Positions 1 through 5,220 of a stretch of DNA of 6,378 bases are shown here, piece after piece. Position numbers and translations under genes: made by a program. The stretch covers positions 1 through 6,378 of the forward strand of contig JAGVUH010000308.1 in assembly GCA_019136395.1 (NCBI GenBank), in the 5' to 3' direction. The notes beneath the pieces are model-generated. The model did not search any database. It saw only the letters and a program-made list of their open reading frames with translations, and was not told where the DNA came from. Within the stretch, counting starts at the first letter, position 1. Each line of letters opens with the position of its first letter. This DNA is from Gammaproteobacteria bacterium (GTDB lineage Bacteria; Pseudomonadota; Gammaproteobacteria; Chromatiales; Chromatiaceae).

Positions 1-81
1 CCAACGCCACCGCTCCTGCCCCGCGCGGGTGGACGGAAACAGCCCTTGAAAGGCCGCGGCCAAGGTGCGTAGGATAGTCAT
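1..81 (-). CDS. Partial CDS, N-terminus of a probable IS4-type transposase
   Basis: The frame opens with ATG at 81 and stays open to the left edge, giving 27 residues that start MTILRTLAAAFQGLFPS and end in a basic, Trp-rich stretch (QERWRW). From memory, this opening resembles the N-terminus of IS4-like transposases found in many copies in purple sulfur bacteria; with only 27 residues this is tentative. No DDE catalytic residue lies inside the window. The start is supported by a perfect TATAAT about 50 nt upstream on the same strand. The Shine-Dalgarno is poor (GAGCACC). The AT-rich flank to its right would then hold the element's end, but I could not define a terminal inverted repeat. It could instead be an unrelated small protein. 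Confidence 0.45.
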   Translation of the reverse strand, partial: MTILRTLAAAFQGLFPSTRAGQERWRW

Positions 82-129
82 CGAATAGGTGCTCTTTTCG
101 TTGGTTAATCATCGTCTTATCCAACTTTG

Positions 130-158
130 ATTATACCGCGAATCGAGCGCCTATTCAC
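130..158 (-). promoter_or_regulatory. Predicted sigma-70 promoter for the leftmost minus-strand gene
   Basis: On the minus strand there is a perfect -10 box TATAAT (130-135). A weak -35, GTGAAT (153-158, 3 of 6 consensus bases), lies at the ideal 17-nt spacing. Transcription would start near 123, leaving a leader of about 40 nt before the ATG at 81. The AT-rich setting raises the odds of a chance match, but strand and position fit the gene it would serve. Confidence 0.45.
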
Positions 159-207
159 TTTAACCATCTGATTTTTGATAAAAAAACCGCCTTGCGCCGG
201 GGTGACG

Positions 208-285
208 AGCAGAGTGAATTAGTAATCTACGGAATACTAATATGCTGGCATATTCGTGGTAACTAATATACTCACTTATACCTTA
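208..285. repeat. AT-rich palindromic cluster between direct CCGGGGTG repeats
   Basis: This AT-rich patch holds a 16-nt inverted repeat AATATGCTGGCATATT (239-254; perfect 7-bp arms, 2-nt centre). Around it are copies of ATTAGT/ACTAAT at 218-223, 236-241 and 262-267, with a fourth at 335-340. It is bracketed by near-identical 11-mers, CCGGGGTGACG (197-207) and CCGGGGTGGCG (286-296). It lies downstream of the small minus-strand genes and upstream of the putative transposase, so it could be an element end, an operator or a relic of insertion. No function is shown. Confidence 0.4.
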
Positions 286-335
286 CCGGGGTGGCGTTGG
301 GCCTCGTTGGTCGCTCAAAACTCCAAAACTTGAGA

Positions 336-626
336 CTAATAAAGTCCCATCCCGACATAATCCGCTTCGTTGCGCGGAAACGGGTCTTGCTCCGTCCAGC
401 CCTCTTCCTTGAGGTCGGAGATGATGTGGTGGCGCGCGACGGAGCCGGCTTCGGTACCGAACAGCCTGACGACCTCCCTGATTCCTGCCTCATGGTGCCT
501 GACGCGACGGTGCCGCATCCGGTACGGCTCAGTGCCGCTGAACGCATCGAGCCAGCGGTGGACTTCTGCAAAGGGCTGTCCGAAGCGGTCGATGGATTCC
601 TGGCAGTGCGTTTCAAATGTGGACAT
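336..626 (-). CDS. Small His-rich protein, DUF6915-like
   Basis: This is a 96-residue soluble protein of unknown function. I chose ATG at 626 because GAGG sits just upstream with good spacing (GGCGAGGTACTT-ATG); the frame is open further upstream, but without a comparable start. Visible motifs are VHRWLD (residues 22-27), RHRRVRHHEAGI (38-49) and the pair HH at 66-67, followed by SDLKEEGW (70-77). The VHRW...RHR..RHH..GI..(V/I)..FG...... pattern resembles the DUF6915 family, which has no known activity; I assign it from memory and tentatively. The clustered His residues could bind metal, which is inference. There is no signal peptide or membrane segment. It lies 115 nt downstream of another small gene on the same strand and probably shares its transcript. 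Its base composition is milder than that of the GC-rich genes to the right. Confidence 0.75.
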   Translation of the reverse strand: MSTFETHCQESIDRFGQPFAEVHRWLDAFSGTEPYRMRHRRVRHHEAGIREVVRLFGTEAGSVARHHIISDLKEEGWTEQDPFPRNEADYVGMGLY

Positions 627-704
627 AAGTACCTCGCCGCGATGGGCAGCCGTTATCAGATATGCCAGTCCAGGCGACCGCTGGTTGCGTACAGCGGCCA
701 GGCC

Positions 705-726
705 GATGGCTCCTTCTGGAGCCATC
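705..726. repeat. Perfect 9-bp hairpin between the two small genes
   Basis: GATGGCTCC (705-713) and GGAGCCATC (718-726) are exact reverse complements around a 4-nt loop. The hairpin starts 15 nt past the stop of the upstream gene (742-1026) and about 80 nt before the start of the downstream gene. No T run follows on the minus strand, so it is not a standard intrinsic terminator. It may protect the upstream message's 3' end, attenuate read-through or adjust the expression ratio of the pair. Confidence 0.6.
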
Positions 727-741
727 AAGCCCTGCCTGTCC

Positions 742-1026
742 CTACAGCCTCGCCAGGTATTCGATACCGCCGACTCTGTTTCCATCGAGAATGTCGAGAA
801 CAAGATACCCTTCGGTTGGGTGCTTAAGAATCAGGTTCGTCTTAAACTGCCATACCGATCCGGGCTGGTTCGGACGGGTATTGTTGACAAAATAGATGCA
901 CGCATCATCATCCAGAAACACTTTCGTGCATTCCGCGAGGGCGGCAGGCAGCCACGTTTTCTCCGGTAACTGCACCTTCGCCAACTCGACAAGCAACGAT
1001 GGATCAAAGGATTTCGACTCGGACAT
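742..1026 (-). CDS. Conserved-looking small protein of unknown function
   Basis: I do not recognise this 94-residue protein. The ATG at 1026 has a strong Shine-Dalgarno (GAGGAG, 7 nt upstream), which fixes the start. The sequence opens with a short helix-like segment (residues 6-33, with ELAKVQLPEKTWLPAALAE), then looks like alternating beta strands: FLDDDACIYFVNN, VWQFKTNLILKHP, GYLVLDILDGNRVGGIEYL. There is no signal peptide, membrane segment or DNA-binding motif. It ends in LARL. It is the first gene of a two-gene minus-strand unit with the DUF6915-like gene downstream. The pairing of two proteins under 100 residues, with palindromes upstream and next to mobile DNA, resembles the layout of toxin-antitoxin or toxin-immunity pairs, but no residue motif supports that. 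Confidence 0.75.
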   Translation of the reverse strand: MSESKSFDPSLLVELAKVQLPEKTWLPAALAECTKVFLDDDACIYFVNNTRPNQPGSVWQFKTNLILKHPTEGYLVLDILDGNRVGGIEYLARL

Positions 1027-1272
1027 TATTCACTCCTCGTGATCACTGACAGGGAACAAGATAAATATCGTACTTATAGTGCTATACAGATTCTGCATTG
1101 CTGCTGCTGGACCTACTCCTTTGCTATTAAGGTGAAAAATCTGACGACACTTGTTGAGACCGGCATCGATGGAGGCAATGAACGCCTTCAAATGAGCTCC
1201 AGGATCCCCCGGGGATCGAGCGCCATCCAGGGTGCGGGCCATTTGCTGCCGCGTCCGTCCCTGGGTACCGGG
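1027..1272. other. Intergenic region between the small gene pair and the WD40 gene
   Basis: This 246-nt stretch has no credible gene. The left part is AT-rich and carries the TATAGTGCTATA and GTGATCAC dyads, so the promoter of the small gene pair is expected here. Base composition switches to GC-rich near 1190. The dyad GATCCCCCGGGGATC (1203-1217, 7-bp arms) lies about 55 nt past the stop of the WD40 gene on the minus strand. It has no T run and is not a clear terminator. Confidence 0.5.
1075..1086. promoter_or_regulatory. Palindrome TATAGTGCTATA upstream of the small gene pair
   Basis: This perfect 5-bp inverted repeat with a 2-nt centre lies about 50 nt upstream of the ATG at 1026, in the most AT-rich part of the intergenic region. 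It overlaps possible -10 boxes on the minus strand (TATAGC, TATAAG). A second palindrome, GTGATCAC (1039-1046), lies just before the Shine-Dalgarno. I could not find a convincing -35. A dyad over the promoter would fit a repressor site, which is inference. Confidence 0.3.
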
Positions 1273-2970
1273 TCAAGCTGCACCAGCCCGACCCATCAGT
1301 TCGTCAGCCCCGTGCTCATAGTCCTCCAGCGTGATGCGCCGTGCTCCGCGGTAGAGTTGCAGGCAGCAGACGCGGCCGCTGTCAAGCGAGACGACCAGGA
1401 CACCATGCGGCACGAGGGCGTGACTTTTGACGGCAGCAGGCCTGTGCCAGCATGCCGGGGCGGTCCGGGCCCGGGTGGCAGCCACCCCCGCTGTTTTGCC
1501 ATCCATCCGCCCAGGCGAGCGCTTGGCCGGAGACCTTGCGTGGCATGCAGGCGCGGCGCCACTGGTGCAGCAGCTCAGGGGCCTCCCAGGGGAGATCCGC
1601 AGGTCGCAGCGGTGCGCCGAGTGGTTGACCGCTGTGCGCATCCCATAAGCGTACGGGGTTGTCCCTGGACCAGGAGAGGACCCGTCTGTCGCGCAGGTCC
1701 AGCACGCCTGAAACCCCGGCGGTATGCCCTGCAAGGATGGCGAGCGGGGCGCCGCTCTGTGCGTCCCACAGGCGCAGCGTGTGGTCCCAGGACCAAGAGC
1801 GGAGGCGCACGTCCGCCAGTTCCAGCGCGCCGGCGACCCAATGGGTGTGTCCGGCAAGGATGGTGGTCGAAACACCGCTCCTTCCGTCCCGCAAGTGCAG
1901 GCTGTCGTCCGTGGACCACGAGAGGAGCCGCCCGTCGGCCATCGCCAGTGCCCCGTTGACTTCGTTGGTATGCTCGCCAAGGATGGCGAGCGTGGCGCCG
2001 CTCGACCTGTCCCACAAGCGCAGGGTGTTGTCCCTCGACCAGGAGAGGATCCGTCAGCCAGCACCAAGGCGCCATGGACCCCGTTGGCATGCCCCTCCAA
2101 GACGCGCAAACAGGGATCAGGCACCACCCCCGCCACCCGTTGCGGATTGCGCAACCACACCCAATGGCAGTGACCGGCCGCCAACCACGCCTCGGCCGCC
2201 CGCGTCACCGGACTGTAGTCCGCATGCTCAACCGCCAGTTGCAGCAGAATCCGGCAGGCTGGCCAGCGTTCACCGCCTCGACGCAGGATATGCTCGCGCT
2301 CGCGGAAGAAGGCCTCCCACAGCCGGAATTCCTCGTGCTCCGCTCCCGCGGGCAGGCGGGCGAGGAGGGTCTCATAATCGGCCACCAGATCGTGGATGGC
2401 GCTGCCCGGCAGTTCCGCCGTGAAGGCTTGCAGAAAGGCGAAGTCGGTGAGGCGCTGCCGGGCGGCCTCCATGCCCGCGGCGCCCTGCCAGCGCCGGGCA
2501 TAGCGCACGCCCCAGCGAAACAGGAGAAGACGCAGCCCGCCGGGTGGCAGCGTTCGCCAGGCCGCGGCCAGACGGCAGAGCCGGGCCTCGGCCTCGCGCA
2601 ACGTCCCCGCCAGCACCGGGGCGAGGGGGATGGCCGGCTGGTCGCCGCTCCCCAGGCGTCCGCCCAGATAGTCGCGCAAACGCTGCTGATTGAGCGTCAG
2701 GCCGGCGGCACCGTCCGGGGTGGGGCGGTTGCGCAGCAGGGCCTGGACGGCGTGGACGGCATGCTGTACCCGGTCGCGATAGCGCGGTGCGTCCGCGGGG
2801 ACAGCGGCCAGGAGCAGGGCCAGGGCTTCCGCGTCCAGTGGCGCTTCGGCCCGGGCGAGGAGGGCGAGCAGCAGGGGCAGATCGCGCCGCAGGTCCGCAA
2901 GCCCGGGGCGGTTCATCGCCACTGTGACGGGGGTGTCCACGCCCGGTGGGGAAGAAGTTGGATCAGTCAT
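1273..2970 (-). pseudogene. Frameshifted WD40-repeat protein, C-terminal part of a STAND-type ATPase
   Basis: The intact family pairs an NTPase with a winged helix, a helical region and a WD40 propeller, and acts as a signal sensor or switch. Here the coding starts at ATG 2970 (GAGG 12 nt upstream). Residues 20-102 look like the winged helix (LRRDLPLLLALLARAEAPLD... to QQRLRDYL), about 103-285 are helical, and WD40 blades follow from about 288 (VLEGHANGVHGAL). The frame breaks at about 2050 inside the first blade. Blades two to four (41 residues each, with LSWS/LRLWD motifs) run in another frame to about 1505. A second break between about 1505 and 1449 restores the first frame for the C-terminus (SHALVPHGVLVVSLDSG...CCLQLYRGARRITL). 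No P-loop or other NTPase motif is present, so the N-terminal half is missing. I treat it as a decayed gene; sequencing error at both breaks is the alternative. Confidence 0.8.
1615..2100 (-). repeat. Four WD40 blade repeats with a 123-bp period
   Basis: The blade start, a Leu codon in (L/V)L(A/E/G)GH, begins at 2100, 1981, 1858 and 1735. The spacings are therefore 119, 123 and 123 bp. The repeats are visible in the DNA itself; for example, CAAGGATGG recurs on the plus strand at 1978, 1855 and 1732. The 4-bp deficit of the first unit identifies a 4-nt deletion near 2050 relative to its sister units. A diverged fifth unit (GQPLGAPLRPADLPW) follows. Confidence 0.85.
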
Positions 2971-3115
2971 GCCGGGTCCTCGGGTGCCGGGTCGAAGGAG
3001 TGAGTGCCAGGGCGGGCCAGACCGGTCGCCGGGTCCGTTGCCCGGAGACCCCGGGATGACACCATTGCAGCAGGGGCTTGCGACAAATGCTGTCGGGGCT
3101 ATGTCACGTCGGTGC

Positions 3116-3153
3116 GGTTCCCTCAGCGGTGGCCCCATATCAGGGAACCCTGA
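3116..3153. repeat. Nested inverted repeat GGTTCCCT / AGGGAACC
   Basis: GGTTCCCT (3116-3123) and AGGGAACC (3142-3149) are exact reverse complements with an 18-nt spacer. The right arm also sits within a second dyad, TCAGGGAACCCTGA (3140-3153; 6-bp arms around AA). The right arm can therefore pair in two exclusive ways. There is no T run and no adjacent gene start, so no role is assigned. Confidence 0.45.
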
Positions 3154-3366
3154 CGCGGACGGCGGTCAGCCGCCACCCGCGGTTGGCCCGGGTTCCTGCC
3201 GCACGGGCCAATGGCAGGTGGATGCTGCATGCCATGTCCGGTGCTCGGCGCAAACCCCGGCCCACCCGGTTCCGACGCCGGGCGATGACAGGGTTCCGTG
3301 GTTATTTTCCTGGCAGACTGCCGGCTGTGCGGAGCTGAGGGAGAGGACCATGGGGAGAAGTGCGAC

Positions 3367-3406
3367 GCCAGGCACCCGGCAGGGCGCCAGGTGCCGATTC
3401 CTGGCG
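3367..3406. repeat. Compound hairpin of CGCCAGG units
   Basis: GCCAGGCACC (3367-3376) pairs with GGTGCC (3390-3395) plus CTGGC (3401-3405), leaving a 5-nt bulge. Alternatively CGCCAGG (3385-3391) pairs with CCTGGCG (3400-3406) around an 8-nt loop. Both folds use the same right arm. The element lies just upstream of the predicted Uma2 promoter, so it would not be in that mRNA leader. Confidence 0.4.
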
Positions 3407-3425
3407 ATGTGGCCTCCTATCGCCC

Positions 3426-3453
3426 TTGGCGACCTGAAGCGCTGCTTTACTAT
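3426..3453 (+). promoter_or_regulatory. Predicted sigma-70 promoter for the Uma2 gene
   Basis: TTGGCG (3426-3431, 4 of 6) and TACTAT (3448-3453, 4 of 6) are separated by 16 nt. Transcription would start near 3460, giving a leader of about 26 nt to the ATG at 3486. The placement fits, but each box is only a moderate match in GC-rich DNA. Confidence 0.35.
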
Positions 3454-3485
3454 CACCTGTAACGATCCTCACCCTGAAGACCCGC

Positions 3486-4055
3486 ATGGCCCATCCCCGC
3501 CCTAGCCCCGAGTCCGGTCCCTTCCGTGCCGACCAGCTACGCGACGGGGACCGCTACGAACTCTCCCACGGCCATCCCATTTACCGCGCCCCGGCGCGCC
3601 GCGAGCGGGCCGCCCCCAATATCGCCGGCGCCACGGTCATCGACACGGATCCCGAGGTCGCCTGGGCCGGGGTGGACGCCGGCTTCAGCTCCGAGCCTGG
3701 CACCCTGTGCGCCCCGGATGTCGCCGTCGCCGCTCCGACGGACGCCAGCCTCAGCGTCACCAGCTGGCTCACCATCGCCCCGCCCCTGGCGGTGGCATAT
3801 GCCGGTCAGGGCCAGGACGAGGCCGACCTGCGCCTTAAGATCGCTGAGTTGCTGGAGGCAGGCACCCGCTTTGTCTGGGTGGTGCGGCTCAGGGGGCCCC
3901 AGCGTGTCGAGGTCCACCGGCCCGACGGGCCGATGCGCCTCTTCACTGCCGGCGAGGTGCTGGAAGCCCCCAGCATTCTACGTAACCCGGTCCCGGTACC
4001 CGCCCTCTTCGACCGGGAGACCGCCCACGAGGGGATGCTGCGTCATCTCCTGTAA
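3486..4055 (+). CDS. Uma2 family endonuclease domain protein, ended early by an in-frame TAA
   Basis: This 189-residue product belongs to the Uma2 (DUF820) group of PD-(D/E)XK nuclease-fold proteins, which are common in multiple copies in cyanobacteria and purple sulfur bacteria; cellular roles are mostly unknown. Family signs are FRADQLRDGDRYELSHGHPIY (residues 13-33), the metal-binding Asp in APDVAV (D78), DEADLRLKIAELL with K118, FVWVVRLRGPQRVEVH, and APSILRNPVPVPALFDRE. The Glu normally found in the 'P.L.VE' strand is Ala here (PPLAVAYA, A104), so catalysis is doubtful. The TAA at 4053-4055 falls where this subfamily has LLQRRG; a C-to-T change (CAA to TAA) explains it, and the same frame continues with family-like sequence. 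The Shine-Dalgarno before ATG 3486 is weak. The nuclease fold is complete upstream of the stop, so a truncated product could still be made. Confidence 0.85.
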   Translation: MAHPRPSPESGPFRADQLRDGDRYELSHGHPIYRAPARRERAAPNIAGATVIDTDPEVAWAGVDAGFSSEPGTLCAPDVAVAAPTDASLSVTSWLTIAPPLAVAYAGQGQDEADLRLKIAELLEAGTRFVWVVRLRGPQRVEVHRPDGPMRLFTAGEVLEAPSILRNPVPVPALFDRETAHEGMLRHLL

Positions 4056-4265
4056 CGCCGCGACGATGACCGCCTCAGCGCCGTGCGCGAGGCGGGGCGC
4101 CAGGAGGGTGAGGCCACCCTGCTGCTGCACCTGATTCAGCGCACATTGGGTCCACTGGACCCGCTGGTTCGTCAGCGTATCGCCGCCGCCGATGCCGCCA
4201 CCCGGCTGCGCTGGTCCGGGCGGGTACTCACCGCCCGGACCCTGGACGAGATCCTGGCCGGGTGA
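4056..4265 (+). pseudogene. Detached C-terminal tail of the Uma2 gene
   Basis: The codons after the TAA at 4053 stay in the same frame as the Uma2 gene and remain open to TGA 4263-4265. They read RRDDDRLSAVREAGRQEGE, then TLLLHLIQRTLGPLDPLVRQ, ending LRWSGRVLTARTLDEILAG. The 'QRRG..DLDAVREEG' linker, then a helical tail ending in W..R.L.A.(S/T)L.E, is the usual tail of such nucleases in this bacterial group. With TAA read as Gln the gene would give 259 residues, a normal length. Internal initiation at ATG-like codons in this piece is unlikely to make a stable protein. Confidence 0.75.
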
Positions 4266-4873
4266 GCCGGGTATGGGCGGGGGAGGGCGGATGGTGCGAG
4301 GGGGAGGCTGACTTCCGGCCCTCTTCCGCGAGGGTGAGGGCGTCTGCCGAGACCGCTATCCCATGTTGACCCTGCATCTTTCCAGCATGATCAAGGTCCT
4401 GATCGGAATCGTGTTTCTGCAAGGTTCCACCGGCTTGCCGGTCTGGCCGCCCTGCGGACCGACCTGACCCAGACCTGGCCCCTCTGTGGGGCCCTGGGAG
4501 TCGGCCGGACGGCCATGACCGTCGGGTGCCACGCCAGCCCTGAAGGCACCCGCAAGGAGGCCCCGGCCAAGCTCCAGGCACGCTTTTTCCGGGCGCGGGA
4601 GATGATCCGGGTGCGGGCGCGACAGGATCGGCTGGGGAGCAGGGCGGTGGCGGAGCAGTGCTGGGTCTAGGCCGGCATGTGAAACCGGTCGTGGCGCTGG
4701 CCGCCTAGGACAGAGTGCCGAACCCACGCCGACCTGACTGCACGTCAACCCCCCAACCCTGAGACCGCATAGGGTAGGGCGACGGACTGAGCCGGCCGAA
4801 CCCATCGGGGCGCGCAGACTGAGTGAAGCGCGGCTGGTGCAGTCACGCGCGGCGCTGCGCATGCGGCTGGCCC

Positions 4874-4911
4874 GCAGAACAGGGCGGGGCTGTTACGCCC
4901 CGATTTTCTGC
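4874..4911 (+). terminator. Two-tier hairpin followed by a short T run, possible terminator
   Basis: CGGGGC (4885-4890) and GCCCCG (4897-4902) form a perfect 6-bp GC stem with a 6-nt loop, followed directly by ATTTTC on the plus strand. An outer pair, GCAGAA (4874-4879) and TTCTGC (4906-4911), can extend the structure. The T run is short, and no confident plus-strand gene ends just before it, so this could be a weak intrinsic terminator of a lost gene or simply a structured DNA element. Confidence 0.35.
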
Positions 4912-5207
4912 AGTTCTTAATCTCGCTGTTTGGTCTGCCGCTCGGCCATCGCGGCGGTCCCTGATTCCGCGTCTGGTGTACTCCAGCCTCCCGGAGAGAT
5001 ATGGCCCGCGGCCTGCTGAGGGATTTCTACGGCCAGTGGCGCCCAGCCCAGGACCTTCCGCCGCCAGCCACTATCCGACATCCCCTGACGCATCACCATG
5101 GTTTCATCGTCCCCAGGCAGCAATGAAGCCTCCACGGTGGTGCGGCCGCCCACGGGCGCGACAGACCCAGGCCACCCCGGTCTCCTATTTCTTCCCAACC
5201 TGGACCC

Positions 5208-5213
5208 AGGAGG
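5208..5213 (+). promoter_or_regulatory. Consensus Shine-Dalgarno AGGAGG deciding the ATPase start
   Basis: AGGAGG ends 7 nt before ATG 5221. The frame is open further upstream, and an in-frame ATG at 5098 would add 41 residues, but that ATG has no ribosome-binding site and the extension is Pro/Gly/Ser-rich. The consensus site makes 5221 the better start. Confidence 0.75.
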
Positions 5214-5220
5214 CCTGACC

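Larger units (their letters stand above)
2971..3485. other. 515-nt GC-rich stretch without a convincing gene
   Basis: This lies between two divergent genes. Open frames here lack recognisable protein character. The best small candidate is ATG 3350 to TAG 3505 on the plus strand: 51 codons, with GGGAGAGG 4 nt upstream. It overlaps the start of the Uma2 gene by 20 nt, and its product resembles nothing I know. Inverted repeats lie at 3116-3153 and 3367-3406. The upstream flank of the WD40 gene shows no trace of the NTPase domain it should have. A promoter for the Uma2 gene lies at the right end. Confidence 0.5.
4266..5220. other. Stretch of about 950 nt without a convincing gene
   Basis: This lies between the Uma2 tail and the AAA+ ATPase. 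Several frames are open by virtue of high GC, but none gives a protein I recognise. Candidates I looked at are a plus-strand frame ending at TAG 4670 (QARFFRAREMIRVRARQDRLG; no good start), a plus-strand 41-codon frame from ATG 5001 with GGAGAG too close upstream, a long plus-strand frame 4823-5218 and a long minus-strand frame 4356-4862. The mixture of protein-like scraps without starts could be eroded coding DNA. The hairpin at 4874-4911 is the only notable structure. Confidence 0.5.

Noticed and set aside
627..803. N-terminal extension of the DUF6915-like gene to an upstream ATG at 803
   Set aside because: It would run through the hairpin and overlap the end of the upstream gene in another frame. 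The ATG at 626 has its own GAGG site.
1165..1269. Cluster of polylinker-like sites (ClaI, SacI, BamHI, SmaI, KpnI motifs), suggesting vector contamination
   Set aside because: The order and spacing differ from the common pUC polylinker, native-looking sequence continues on both sides, and such hexamers are expected in GC-rich DNA.
1039..1959. Long plus-strand open frame (306 codons) across the WD40 gene
   Set aside because: It is the antisense shadow of the WD40 repeats. Its product is Arg/Pro/Ala-rich with no domain, and the minus strand shows clear blades with a 123-bp period.
1615..2100. 123-bp periodic repeat considered as a CRISPR or satellite array
   Set aside because: The repeat unit is coding (41 residues per unit with WD40 motifs), is diverged between copies and has no spacers.
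2074..3003. Plus-strand open frame of 309 codons opposite the winged-helix/helical part
   Set aside because: High GC with a strongly biased minus-strand gene opens the opposite frame. The product is Gln/Gly-rich low-complexity sequence.
4823..5218. Plus-strand 131-codon frame ending 2 nt before the ATPase ATG, possibly a coupled upstream gene
   Set aside because: The spacing is attractive, but the product is Pro/Arg/Ser-rich with no fold signature, and its start lacks a good ribosome-binding site.
5098..5220. Upstream in-frame start for the ATPase at 5098
   Set aside because: No ribosome-binding site, and the extension is low-complexity Pro/Gly/Ser. ATG 5221 has AGGAGG at ideal spacing.
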